Positions 31,448-40,402 of a DNA stretch of 64,000 nt are shown piece after piece. This DNA is from Polyangiaceae bacterium UTPRO1 (GTDB lineage Bacteria > Desulfobacterota > Binatia > UTPRO1): positions 100,170 to 164,169 of the forward strand of contig MWST01000033.1 of NCBI GenBank assembly GCA_002050235.1. Reading direction: 5' to 3'. The notes under the pieces are model-generated. The model was not told where the DNA came from, did not search any database, and saw nothing but the letters and a program-made list of their open reading frames with translations. The position numbers and the translations under genes are program-made. How positions within the stretch are numbered: position 1 is the first letter of the stretch; every line of letters starts with the position of its first letter.

Positions 31448-34060
31448 TTACGGCGTCGGCAGGGCCGGGAGGCAGACGACGTCCTCCTTGCCGAGATCGA
31501 GGATGCCGGTATCGAGGTCGTTGGCGACGTGGCGGCCGGGGAGCTTCGTGAACTTGGTCTGCGCGGCGCAGAAGGCGGTCCTCTTGTCGCCGCCGCAGTC
31601 TGCTTCCTTCTTGCATCCGCCGCCGGCATTCCGTGGCGCTACGGCGGTGCAGCGGCCTTTGGCGGGCGCCACCTGGAAGCAGAGGAGGTGCTCGGAGTGC
31701 TTCGCTCCGGCGCCGTCGGCGCCGCTCGGAACGCACAGACGCGCGAGCTTCTTCACCGTGACCTGCCGCGGCGGGTCGGAGAACGGTCCGGCAACGCTCA
31801 GCTCGAGACCCTTGGCGAGCTTCGCCTGGCCTTTGGCGAGCTTCGCCGGGTAGCACGAGAAGCGATCGAGGTCGTTGGGGGTCACGGTCGGTGGCGCCGT
31901 CCCGTCCTCGGCGGTGGGGAGAGCCAATTGGGTCGGCTTCTTCACGTCGACTGCGAACGTGCCCAGCTGGGTCGTGAAGCTGAGGCCGGAGCGCGGCGCC
32001 GGCTTCGGTTGCTGCTTCCGGATCCCTATCGCATAGGCTTCGAGAGCGGTTGCGGGATCCAGAGGGGCGTTCATGGTGGTGGCGACTGGCGTGCAGAGGA
32101 GCTGCGGCTTCTTCAAGTCGACGACCAGATCGGCAAAGCCGTGGGTGAAGCGCACTCCGGGCAGCGGCGCGAACTTGGTGCCCGGCGCCGGCTTCGCCTG
32201 GTAGCAGCGGAAGGCATCGAGCGTGCTGCTGCAGAAGCCGACCGAGTAGCCGATCGTCTTGGTCGCCGTGTTGCCGCTCGCGTCCCAGGCGCGGAGGACG
32301 AGAGTATGGGTCCCGCTAGTAGTCGTGTCGAGGGAATCTCCGCTCGTGATGTCGCCGCCGCATTCCTCGACGCCGACGCCGTCGCCGTCGTCGCAGGAGA
32401 AGGTCGCCGTGAGCGGTGCGCCCTGACAGGCGGCTCCGCCCGGAGGCGGAGAGGTCACCGTGATCGTCGGTGCCGCCGTGTCGCCGAGCGGCGGCGGGAC
32501 CAGGGTTACGATCTCGCCGACGTCGTGGGGGTAGGCGAGCGGTGCGGAGAAGATCAGCGATCCGAGGGCGGCGATGCGCCGGACCTCCGCAGTGTCGCCG
32601 TCGGGGTTGATGGCGGCGTAGCTGCCGACGGTGAACCCCTGGTTCGAAGTGACCGGAAGCGTCGTGTCGCCTGGCGCTGTCGCTGCCGACACGGTCGTCG
32701 CCACCGGGGGCGATCCGGGATCGTAGCGGATGTCGCGGCGCGCCTCCGGGGATTTGACGGGCCCGCTCGGCACGTTGCCGTAGGCGCGAGCTTTGGCCGT
32801 CACCATGTCGTACCGGGTGTCGTAGGCGAAGGTGACGGTGAAGGTGGTGCTTTCTCCGGGCTCGAGCGTAACGCCGTCGGGCGTGATCTCGATCTCGCCC
32901 TCGTGCTCCACTTCGTTCAGGAGGAAGACGTCCTTGATCTGCTCGCCGCCTACGTTCTTCACCAGCGCGGTCAGCGTCACGACCCCGTTTTCGTCGATGC
33001 CGGCGAGAACGAAGGACACGATCTGGAGCGGGCCCTCGACGCCCCCTTCGGGAGGACCGAAAGTGTATCTAACGTTGGTAAATGCGATGCGCTCCCACCT
33101 GTCGTCGATCTTCACGTTTGCGTGGTCGGAGGTGATCGGCGGATCGTCGAGGGCGAAGTCGTGGACGATCGCGGCCTCATGGTAAACGGCGTCCGGAAAC
33201 CTCAAGGTCCACTCCCATGCGACCGCGTCGGGGCCCGATGCCGAAGCGTCGAACTTGAATTTCTTCCTGCCGAGCCGGGTTGCTTCGGCAATCGGGATGA
33301 GTGGCGGCGGCGGGTCGGTGCGAAAGGCGGTGTAGGCAGCGCCGCCGCCGGCGGTGCAGTTGGTCGTTGCCAGGTCGGTGCCGCAACTCGGGAAGACCGG
33401 GTTTCCGTCCTTGAGGCCTATGATGTTGAGCGTGTAGTCGAAACCGACCCGATAGATTGCCGCCTTCCGGACACGGGAGCCTTGGCGGTAGGGGCCCCAG
33501 ACGACGCGGTAGGTGCAGGTCGGCGTGCCCAGCGGACAGTCGCCGACACGGTAGAGGACGGCCTTATAGTTCGGCGACCCGTTCGGGACCTGACTGCCGT
33601 CGCAGGACGAGCGGAAGCCGGATTCGCCGTCCTTCAGGCAGTTGATGCCGCCCGGCGTCGAGCCGCCATCGGACATCCGTTCGGGCCACAGGTTGCGGAG
33701 CTGCCAGTAGTAGATCGTTCCGTCCGGCTGCGGTTCGCTCCCGGGCCCGGGCAGGGTCAAGGTGAAGGTCACGAACTGCGGCTCGCCGCCGCGGTCGGCG
33801 TCGAGCCGAAAGTCCACGGAGCGGGTGCTGATCTCGAGATGGATATCGGCCGCACTGGGTCCGACCAAACCTTGCGGCGCAAGCTTCAAGGTAACCCGCG
33901 CCCCTTCACAGACGGCGTTGTCGTACGCCGGCAGGCCGGGTTCAGTGCACGCCGGAAGCGGCAAGCTCGGTAGGTCGTCGGCGTGCGACACGGCTCCGCA
34001 GAGGAAGGTGAGTGCGGCGGTGACGATCCGGAGGAGGGCGGTGTCGGAGCGGCGGTGCAT
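31448..34060 (-). CDS. Exported repeat protein with C-terminal CY-K domains
   Basis: About 870 residues. The signal segment (LLRIVTAALTFLCGAVSHA) is at the N-terminus. Beta-rich Ig-like domains (PPVATTVSAAT, TAAPTITVTSPPPGG, FDASASGPDAVAWEW) come next, then three repeated C-terminal units of the type FRCYQAKPAPGTKF / FSCYPAKLAKGQAKL, each ending near VKKP..LC or a variant. These repeats are common in secreted proteins of Binatia/deltaproteobacterial-type genomes. The start at 34060 (MHRRSD) is preferred; an ATG at 34096 is possible. Function unknown, probably a cell-surface or secreted structural protein. Confidence 0.75.
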   Translation of the reverse strand: MHRRSDTALLRIVTAALTFLCGAVSHADDLPSLPLPACTEPGLPAYDNAVCEGARVTLKLAPQGLVGPSAADIHLEISTRSVDFRLDADRGGEPQFVTFTLTLPGPGSEPQPDGTIYYWQLRNLWPERMSDGGSTPGGINCLKDGESGFRSSCDGSQVPNGSPNYKAVLYRVGDCPLGTPTCTYRVVWGPYRQGSRVRKAAIYRVGFDYTLNIIGLKDGNPVFPSCGTDLATTNCTAGGGAAYTAFRTDPPPPLIPIAEATRLGRKKFKFDASASGPDAVAWEWTLRFPDAVYHEAAIVHDFALDDPPITSDHANVKIDDRWERIAFTNVRYTFGPPEGGVEGPLQIVSFVLAGIDENGVVTLTALVKNVGGEQIKDVFLLNEVEHEGEIEITPDGVTLEPGESTTFTVTFAYDTRYDMVTAKARAYGNVPSGPVKSPEARRDIRYDPGSPPVATTVSAATAPGDTTLPVTSNQGFTVGSYAAINPDGDTAEVRRIAALGSLIFSAPLAYPHDVGEIVTLVPPPLGDTAAPTITVTSPPPGGAACQGAPLTATFSCDDGDGVGVEECGGDITSGDSLDTTTSGTHTLVLRAWDASGNTATKTIGYSVGFCSSTLDAFRCYQAKPAPGTKFAPLPGVRFTHGFADLVVDLKKPQLLCTPVATTMNAPLDPATALEAYAIGIRKQQPKPAPRSGLSFTTQLGTFAVDVKKPTQLALPTAEDGTAPPTVTPNDLDRFSCYPAKLAKGQAKLAKGLELSVAGPFSDPPRQVTVKKLARLCVPSGADGAGAKHSEHLLCFQVAPAKGRCTAVAPRNAGGGCKKEADCGGDKRTAFCAAQTKFTKLPGRHVANDLDTGILDLGKEDVVCLPALPTP

Positions 34061-34191
34061 GATCGGAGCGACGCCAACCTGTAACAGGGATCGCAACGCA
34101 GAGTCCAGAATCTTCCGCGCCCGGCGGAGTGCGCAGGTGCGTGCAGCGGGTACGGAATCCGGCGTTCCGGCGCGGCGCCGTGCGTCCGCCC

Positions 34192-35331
34192 ATGGTACGG
34201 CGGAACCTCGTCGCCGTAGCGGCTCCTGCGGACGCGTGGTACGAACCGCGCGTGTTCACGCCGGACGCCGTCCTGGTCGAGCGCGGCGCCGAGGAGGCGC
34301 CGATGACGCGGCGTTGCCGCGCCCGGCTCCCCGGCGTGCCGTTCACCGTCGTCGCGGATCGGCGCGCCGCCCGCGGGCGCGTCGGCGACGATTTCGCGGC
34401 GGCGAAGCGCCAGCTCGTCCTCGCCGTGCATCGTGGCAGCTTCCTCGGCTACTGCCCTGCCGGCACGCGCGGCCTCAGGTGCTGCAATTATCTGATGATG
34501 AGCTTCGCTACGAACTGCCCGATGGACTGCGGCTACTGTTTTCTCCAGGAGTACCTGGCCGAGAATCCGCCGCTCACGGCCTACGTCAATCCCGAGGCGG
34601 CCCTCGCCGAGCTCGCCGCAGTGCTCGACAGGCACACCGGCCGCCGCTTCCGCATCGGCACCGGCGAGCTGGCCGATAGCCTGGCGCTCGATCCGCTCAC
34701 CGACTTGAGCGCCGACCTCGTGCCGTTCTTCGCGGCCCGTCCGAACGCGCTCCTCGAGCTCAAGACCAAGACCGACGCCGTAGACGGCCTCCTCGCGCTC
34801 GATCCGAAGGATCGTGTCGTCGTTTCGTGGTCGCTGGCGCCGGCGGCTGTCGTCGCTATCGCCGAGGCGGGGACGGCGACGGTTGCCGCCCGGCTCGCGG
34901 CAGCCCGCCGCGTGGTTGCAGCCGGGTACAAGGTCGGCATCCATTTCGATCCGATGATCGAGCACGCCGGCTGGGAGGAGGGCTATCGCGACCTCGTCGC
35001 TGCCGTCGCCGCGGCGCTGCCGCCGGCGAGGGTCGCGTGGGTGAGCATGGGCGCCCTCCGGTTCTCGTCCGGGCTGCGGGCGGTAGTGCGCCGGCGCTTT
35101 CCCGGATCGCGGCTCCTTGCCGGTGAGCAGGTGCCGGGCCCCGACGGCAAATGGCGCGACTTCCGGCCGCTCCGCGTCGACATGTACCGGCGCATTCGCA
35201 GCTTCGTGGAGGCGGCGCTGCCGGACGTACCGCTCTATATCTGCATGGAGACGCCGGAGGTCTGGGAACGTGTTTTCGACGTGCCGCCGCCCGGCGAACA
35301 GGCGCTCGGGGCGCGCCTCGCGGCCCGCTAG
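34192..35331 (+). CDS. Radical SAM protein, spore photoproduct lyase-like
   Basis: 379 residues. The motif NCPMDCGYCFLQEYL gives CxxxCxxC and matches the spore photoproduct lyase (SplB) type. Downstream, FRIGTGELADSLALDPLT and KVGIHFDPMIEHAGWEEGY are SplB-like blocks, and a C-terminal MYRRIRSFVEAALPDVPLY segment follows. SplB repairs thymine dimers in spores; this organism shows no sporulation genes here, so the homologue may repair or process other DNA photoproducts. The start at 34192 avoids an Arg-rich upstream extension. Divergent from the gene on its left. Confidence 0.85.
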   Translation: MVRRNLVAVAAPADAWYEPRVFTPDAVLVERGAEEAPMTRRCRARLPGVPFTVVADRRAARGRVGDDFAAAKRQLVLAVHRGSFLGYCPAGTRGLRCCNYLMMSFATNCPMDCGYCFLQEYLAENPPLTAYVNPEAALAELAAVLDRHTGRRFRIGTGELADSLALDPLTDLSADLVPFFAARPNALLELKTKTDAVDGLLALDPKDRVVVSWSLAPAAVVAIAEAGTATVAARLAAARRVVAAGYKVGIHFDPMIEHAGWEEGYRDLVAAVAAALPPARVAWVSMGALRFSSGLRAVVRRRFPGSRLLAGEQVPGPDGKWRDFRPLRVDMYRRIRSFVEAALPDVPLYICMETPEVWERVFDVPPPGEQALGARLAAR

Positions 35332-35343
35332 CGAGCCCGTCCG

Positions 35344-36144
35344 ATGGCAGCGTCCGAGCTCGGCATCGGCATCTTCGACTCCGGCGTCGGCGGCCTCACC
35401 GTCGTGCAGCAGTTGATGGCGGCGCTGCCGCACGAACATCTCGTCTATCTCGGCGATACGGCGCGCACCCCGTACGGCACCAAGTCGGCGGCCGTGGTGA
35501 CGCGCTATACGCTCGAGAACGCGCAGTTTCTGCTCGACCAGGGCGTCAAGCTCCTGGTCGTGGCCTGCAACACCATGTCGGCGGTGGCGCTCGAGGCGCT
35601 GCGCCGGTCGACGGACGTCCCGGTCGTCGGCGTCATCGAGCCGGGGGCTCGGGCGGCGGTCGCTGCGACCCGCAATCGCAAGGTCGGGGTGATCGGCACC
35701 GAGGGCACGATCGCGAGCGGCAGCTACACGCGGGCGCTGCGCGCCCTCGATCCGGGCCTCGAGATCTACACCCGCGCCTGTCCGCTCTTCGTCGCCCTCG
35801 CCGAAGAAGGATGGGTCGACAACGCCATCGCCGAGCAGGCGGCGGCGATGTACCTGGCGAGTCTGCGCCAGAGCCGCATCGATGCTCTCGTGCTCGGCTG
35901 CACGCACTATCCGCTGCTGGCGCGGACGATCGCCGCCTATCTCGGACCCGGGGTGCAGCTCGTCGACTCGGCGACCGAGACCGCGCGCGAGGTCGCTGCG
36001 ATCCTGGCGGTGCGCGGGCTCGCGGCGCCGCCGGGGCCGGGCTCGACGTCTTTCTTCGTCACCGACGTCCCCGAGCGCTTCATTCGCATCGGCAGCCGCT
36101 TCCTCGGGAGCGCCGTCGACAGCGCCGTGCGGATCGAGCGTTGA
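35344..36144 (+). CDS. murI: Glutamate racemase
   Basis: 266 residues. Both catalytic cysteines are visible: VVACNTMSA (C75) and LGCTHYPLL (C186), along with GIGIFDSGVGGLTVV and DTARTPYGTK. It interconverts L- and D-glutamate for peptidoglycan synthesis. It follows the SplB-like gene by 12 bases and converges with the small coiled-coil gene. Confidence 0.95.
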   Translation: MAASELGIGIFDSGVGGLTVVQQLMAALPHEHLVYLGDTARTPYGTKSAAVVTRYTLENAQFLLDQGVKLLVVACNTMSAVALEALRRSTDVPVVGVIEPGARAAVAATRNRKVGVIGTEGTIASGSYTRALRALDPGLEIYTRACPLFVALAEEGWVDNAIAEQAAAMYLASLRQSRIDALVLGCTHYPLLARTIAAYLGPGVQLVDSATETAREVAAILAVRGLAAPPGPGSTSFFVTDVPERFIRIGSRFLGSAVDSAVRIER

Positions 36145-36159
36145 GGCGGCTTACTGCAC

Positions 36160-36429
36160 TCACGCGCCGCCGGGGAGGGGCGCGTCGACGTCGGACGGGC
36201 ACGTGCCGTCGTCGGTCGCTTCGTCGTCCTCGGCGGTGAGCGTGTCGGTTAGCGCCGCGACGTCGTCGGCGAGCGAGCGCACGTCCGCGGCGATCGCGGT
36301 CACTTCGCGCGTTAGCGCCGCGACGTCGTCGGCGAGCGCGCGCATGTGCGCATTCAGCGACACGACGGCGATCGCGACGATGATCGCGCTCGCGAGCATG
36401 CCGAGCACGAGCACCAGGGCCCGCGTCAT
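36160..36429 (-). CDS. Small membrane protein with coiled-coil repeats
   Basis: 89 residues. An N-terminal transmembrane helix (ALVLVLGMLASAIIVAIAVV) is followed by a heptad-like stretch, ALADDVAALTREVTAIAADV then RSLADDVAALTDTLTA, and an acidic tail with one Cys. Underlying DNA shows a 28-base direct repeat at 36248-36275 and 36311-36338. The ATG overlaps the helicase stop codon (ATGA, 36426-36429), so it is co-translated with that gene. No family known to me; oligomeric membrane anchoring is a reasonable guess. Confidence 0.7.
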   Translation of the reverse strand: MTRALVLVLGMLASAIIVAIAVVSLNAHMRALADDVAALTREVTAIAADVRSLADDVAALTDTLTAEDDEATDDGTCPSDVDAPLPGGA

Positions 36430-38531
36430 GCCTTCTCCGCGAGCGCCGCGCGGACGAGCGGCGACGGGGTCGCGACCGAGGTGAGCCAGAGCTGGTGCAC
36501 TGCGCGCGTGGCGCCGACGTGCAGGAGGCGGCGCGCGCCGGGACGGTCGGGGAAGTGGGTGCTGCTGACCTCGACCAGGATCACGTAGTCGAACTCGAGA
36601 CCTTTCACCTGCTCGATCTCCGTTACCTCGACGCCGGGTGCGAAGGTGAAGTCCTGGTACACGACCTGGCGGGCGCGCGGCACTTCGCTGTCGACGAGGC
36701 CCTGGGCGTAGAGAGCGCTGAGCTCGCGCGAGGGCGTGAGCACCGCGACGGCGGCGTTGCGCTCGCGCGCCGCCAGCTCCTGTAGGGCCGCGGCGAGGAA
36801 CGCGACGCACGCTCCGTGGTCGGCGAAGCGGAAGAGCTCGACCGGCGGCCCCTCACGTACGGTGCGGAGCGGAGCGTCGTCTTCACGCAGCGGTCCGAGG
36901 ACGCCGGCCGCGAACGATGCGACCTGCCGCGAGCAGCGATAGCTGACCTCGAGCGTATTGACCTCGGCGCCGCGCAGCCCGAGTTGCGCGAAGAAAGCGG
37001 CCCATGAAGTGAAGCCAGAGTGTTCGAGGAGGTGCTGCTGCGTATCGCCGGCGAGCGTGATGCTCCGGTGCCGGTCGAGGCAACCGAGGAGGATCTGGAT
37101 CTCGAGCGGCGAGAAGTCTTGCACTTCGTCGACGGCGATGTGGCGATAGCGCAGCAGCGGACCGCCTCGGTCGGGCAGCGCGCCGATGCGGAGCTGCCAG
37201 GCGCGCAAGAGGAGCGCGTCGTCCTCGGCGTCGAGCGCGGCCTCGGCGGTGTGGTCGCCGCCGAGCCGTGCCGCGAGCTTCTCGTGCTCCCGCTGCAACC
37301 AGTCGAGCGCGCGCCCGAGCTCCTCGGCGCCGAACGCGGCGGGAGCGCTGGCCGCGAGGACGGCGCGGATGCGGGGGGCGTAGGTGAGGGCGCTCGTCCA
37401 GTCGTCGATCACTTGCGCAACGGTCGCCGGGCCGGGGGTCGCGGCGATATGGCTCGCGAGCACCTCCAGCATCGCCGGATGCAGCTTCAGGCGTTGCACG
37501 ACGGCCGGGGTATCCTCGCGCTCATCGGGCGGCAGCGTCGGTAGCAGGCGGCGGCGGATCCGTCGCGCCCACTCGCGGAAGGTGCGCACCTGCACCCGAT
37601 GGACGCCGAGCGCCGGCAGCACGTGGCTCACGTAATTGCGTAGCGCCGGGGAGAACACGACGACGAGGGTGCGGTCGGAATCGATCAGCGGGTCGTCGTA
37701 GGCGAGGTAGGCGATGCGATGCAGCGCCACGGTGGTCTTGCCCGAGCCGGCGGCGCCGCGGACGACGACGAAGCCGGACGTCGGACGCGTGATGAGCGCG
37801 AATTGCTCGGGATCGATGAGCCCGGCGATGTCCGGCAGGTGCTTGTCGGCACGCATCGGCCCCTGGCGCGGGTCGCCGAGCCGCCGCGCCGTCCCCTCGC
37901 CGACGGCATGGGCGCGAAGCGCGGCGCCTTCGCCGCCCGCGAGGCGCGCTGTCTCCGGCGCTATGCGGCGCCAGCCGTCGCCGGCGTCGGGGTCGCGCTG
38001 GAAGATGCCCTCGGGCGCGTCGATACGCTGCAGACGGCGGTCGCGGATGACGACCGTGCGGCGCACTCGAACTTCTCCGCAGCGCTCGCGGCCGGCGATC
38101 TCCTCGTCGAAGAAGTCGCCCTGGCGGTAGCGGTAGAAGAGCCTAGATACCGGCGCGTGGCGCCAGTCGACGATCGCGATACCGCCGCCGAGGTGCGTGC
38201 CCTTGCCGAGCAGGACATCCTGCTCGCCGCTTTCCTCGCGCAGGCGTAGGTGGCCGAAGTACGGCGAGTCGATGCTCACCCGCGGCTGGGCCCGCGAGGT
38301 CCGTAGTTGTTCGAGCAGCGCCGAGTGGCGGTGCCACTGTTCCAGGAGCGCTGGCTGGTCCTCCAGCTTGGTGCGATCGTTGAGCGCCTCCCGCAGCCGA
38401 TCGAGCTCCTGCACCAGGGAGCGCTCGGGCGCCGTCGCCGTCGCGGCCCCTGCCGTCGCCGCGAGCACCTGGACGACGCGCTCCAAGAGCTCCAGCTCCT
38501 CGGCGACGATCGCGTGCGGCCCGGCGGACAT
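36426..38531 (-). CDS. UvrD/HelD-like superfamily 1 helicase
   Basis: 701 residues. A helical N-terminus (about 150 residues) leads to Walker A GAAGSGKTTVALHRIAYLA (near 270), DEVQDFSPLEIQILLG (Walker B), SYRCSRQVASFA (motif IV), and late motifs EIEQVKGLEFDYVILVEV and LHVGATRAVHQLWL. The size and the long N-terminal arm before motif I are typical of HelD, which clears stalled RNA polymerase rather than acting purely on DNA. It is translationally coupled to a small membrane coiled-coil protein, which is odd for HelD. Confidence 0.85.
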   Translation of the reverse strand: MSAGPHAIVAEELELLERVVQVLAATAGAATATAPERSLVQELDRLREALNDRTKLEDQPALLEQWHRHSALLEQLRTSRAQPRVSIDSPYFGHLRLREESGEQDVLLGKGTHLGGGIAIVDWRHAPVSRLFYRYRQGDFFDEEIAGRERCGEVRVRRTVVIRDRRLQRIDAPEGIFQRDPDAGDGWRRIAPETARLAGGEGAALRAHAVGEGTARRLGDPRQGPMRADKHLPDIAGLIDPEQFALITRPTSGFVVVRGAAGSGKTTVALHRIAYLAYDDPLIDSDRTLVVVFSPALRNYVSHVLPALGVHRVQVRTFREWARRIRRRLLPTLPPDEREDTPAVVQRLKLHPAMLEVLASHIAATPGPATVAQVIDDWTSALTYAPRIRAVLAASAPAAFGAEELGRALDWLQREHEKLAARLGGDHTAEAALDAEDDALLLRAWQLRIGALPDRGGPLLRYRHIAVDEVQDFSPLEIQILLGCLDRHRSITLAGDTQQHLLEHSGFTSWAAFFAQLGLRGAEVNTLEVSYRCSRQVASFAAGVLGPLREDDAPLRTVREGPPVELFRFADHGACVAFLAAALQELAARERNAAVAVLTPSRELSALYAQGLVDSEVPRARQVVYQDFTFAPGVEVTEIEQVKGLEFDYVILVEVSSTHFPDRPGARRLLHVGATRAVHQLWLTSVATPSPLVRAALAEKA

Positions 38532-38704
38532 GGAGGATCAGGTCTAGCAGGACGGGTCGCCGGGAAGGAACCCGGGCGGTGGACGCATCCGTCGCGCCGT
38601 GCAGCCGTCCGGGTACAACCCCTCGCCCCTTTCCCCCGGTCGCGGGGCCCTCTGCGTGCGCGCGGCGTGGACCTGATGCGCGATGCCGGCTAGGGTGCGG
38701 CGCC

Positions 38705-39478
38705 ATGATCGAGTATCGCAAGGAAGGCAACGTCGCCGTCGTTACCATCGATCGCCCCGACGCCAGGAACGCCGTCAACACCGACGTCGCGCGCGGCCTC
38801 GAAGACGCCATCGACAAGATCGAAGCCGACGACGAGGTGTGGGTCGGCATCCTGACCGGCGCCAAGACGGAAAAGGGTTACATCTTTTGTGCCGGCGCCG
38901 ATCTCAAGCAGATGAGTGTCGATCCGGGCGGCATGATGACCCGGCGCGGCGGCTTCGCCGGCTTCGTGCAGCGCCAGCGGACGAAGCCCGTCATCGCTGC
39001 GGTCGACGGCCCGGCGCTCGCCGGCGGCACCGAGATCGTGCTCGCGTGCGATCTCGTGGTGGCGTCGCGGACGGCGGTCTTCGGCGTCCCCGAAGTGAAG
39101 CGGAGCTTGATTGCCGCCGGCGGCGCCCTCTTCCGTCTGCCGCGCAAGCTGCCGCGCAACGTGGCGATGGAGCTCGTCCTCACCGGCCGTCTCGATTTCC
39201 CGGCCGAGCGCGCCCACCATTTCGGGCTCGTGAACGTGCTCTGCGACGAAGGGCAGGCGCTAGCCGCGGCCAAGAAGCTCGCGGCAGAGATCGTGGTCAA
39301 TGCGCCGCTCGCCGTCCGCGAGAGCCGTCGCGTGCTTCTCGAATCTGCCGACCAACCGGACGAAGTCGGGTGGCGGTTGTCGGCCGACGGCATGGCCAAG
39401 ATGTTCGCCACCGAGGATTTCAACGAGGGCCTGCAGGCGTTCGTGCAGAAGCGGGCGCCGCGATGGACGGGCAAGTGA
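38705..39478 (+). CDS. Enoyl-CoA hydratase/isomerase family protein
   Basis: 257 residues. Crotonase fold: VAVVTIDRPDARNAVNTD at the N-terminus, FCAGADLKQM as the first oxyanion-hole block, then AAVDGPALAGGTEIVLACDL carrying the second. It would hydrate enoyl-CoA in beta-oxidation or a related pathway. The ATG at 38705 follows an untranslated Arg/Pro-rich upstream frame. The next gene (SDR) starts 33 bases downstream on the same strand. Confidence 0.9.
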   Translation: MIEYRKEGNVAVVTIDRPDARNAVNTDVARGLEDAIDKIEADDEVWVGILTGAKTEKGYIFCAGADLKQMSVDPGGMMTRRGGFAGFVQRQRTKPVIAAVDGPALAGGTEIVLACDLVVASRTAVFGVPEVKRSLIAAGGALFRLPRKLPRNVAMELVLTGRLDFPAERAHHFGLVNVLCDEGQALAAAKKLAAEIVVNAPLAVRESRRVLLESADQPDEVGWRLSADGMAKMFATEDFNEGLQAFVQKRAPRWTGK

Positions 39479-39511
39479 TGCCGGCGCGGGCCGGGGCGTG
39501 AGTCGCAGGCG

Positions 39512-40279
39512 ATGCCGGCGCCCGTGACCTTCGACCTCGCCGGCGAAGTGGCGCTCGTGACCGGAGCGACGAGCGGCTTCGGCCGCCACTTCGCGGACGT
39601 GCTGAGCGCCGCCGGCGCCAGCGTCGTTCTCACCGGCCGGCGCGTCGATCGGCTCGAGGCGCTGCGGCGGCAGCTCGTGGACGCCGGGCGCGCCGCGCAC
39701 GCGGTGGCGCTCGACGTGACCAGCATGGCGTCGATGCGTGCCTGCGTCAGCGAGGCGGAACGAGCCGCGGGCGCGATCACCGTGCTCGTGAACAACGCCG
39801 GCATCAGCGGCCAGGGGCCGGCGCGCGAGCTCCGCGAGGCCGACTGGGACGCCGTCATGGACACCAACGTGAAGGGCGTCTTCTTCATGGCGCAACTCGT
39901 CGGCTCGCGCATGATCGCGGCCGGCGTGCGCGGCCGCATCGTCAACGTCGCCTCGATCGGCGCCGAGCGGGTGCTGCCGGGCCTGGTGGCGTACTGCGCG
40001 TCGAAGGCGGCGGTGGCGATGCTGACCAAGGGACTGGCGCGCGAGTGGGCGCGCTACGGCATCGCCGTGAACGCGCTCTGCCCCGGTTACGTGAAGACCG
40101 AGATCAACGCCGCGTGGTTCGAGAGCGAGGGCGGCAAGCGGCAGATCGCGGGCTTCCCGCGCCGCCGGCTCGCTCCCGAGACGAGCCTCGACGCGCCGCT
40201 GCTGATGCTGTGCTCGCGCCACGCCGAGTTCGTGACCGGATCGCTGGTCACGATCGACGACGGGCAGCGGCTCGGTTGA
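39512..40279 (+). CDS. Short-chain dehydrogenase/reductase (SDR)
   Basis: 255 residues. The cofactor motif TGATSGFG (TGxxxGxG) follows VALVTG, NNAG is at about residue 90, and the active-site block is SIG...YCASK (S/Y/K). The C-terminal LVTIDDGQRL is standard. It oxidises or reduces an alcohol/ketone with NAD(P); substrate unknown. Together with the enoyl-CoA hydratase it looks like a fragment of a fatty-acid or steroid side-chain pathway. Confidence 0.92.
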   Translation: MPAPVTFDLAGEVALVTGATSGFGRHFADVLSAAGASVVLTGRRVDRLEALRRQLVDAGRAAHAVALDVTSMASMRACVSEAERAAGAITVLVNNAGISGQGPARELREADWDAVMDTNVKGVFFMAQLVGSRMIAAGVRGRIVNVASIGAERVLPGLVAYCASKAAVAMLTKGLAREWARYGIAVNALCPGYVKTEINAAWFESEGGKRQIAGFPRRRLAPETSLDAPLLMLCSRHAEFVTGSLVTIDDGQRLG

Positions 40280-40296
40280 ACGCGGCTATCGGTGCG

Positions 40297-40329
40297 CGTC
40301 GCCGCGGCGTCGTCGGCGCCGCGGCGACG
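40297..40329. terminator. GC-rich hairpin between convergent genes
   Basis: A perfect 13-base inverted repeat (CGTCGCCGCGGCG / CGCCGCGGCGACG) with a 7-base loop lies between the convergent SDR and DUF2238 genes. It is suitable as a bidirectional terminator, though no T-run is present. Confidence 0.5.
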
Positions 40330-40402
40330 GGACCTGGTTACGGCGCTCGCCGGTGATGGTGCGGAGCGGTTGGTCGCTAACCATGGTCGTCGCTGCGAGG
40401 CT

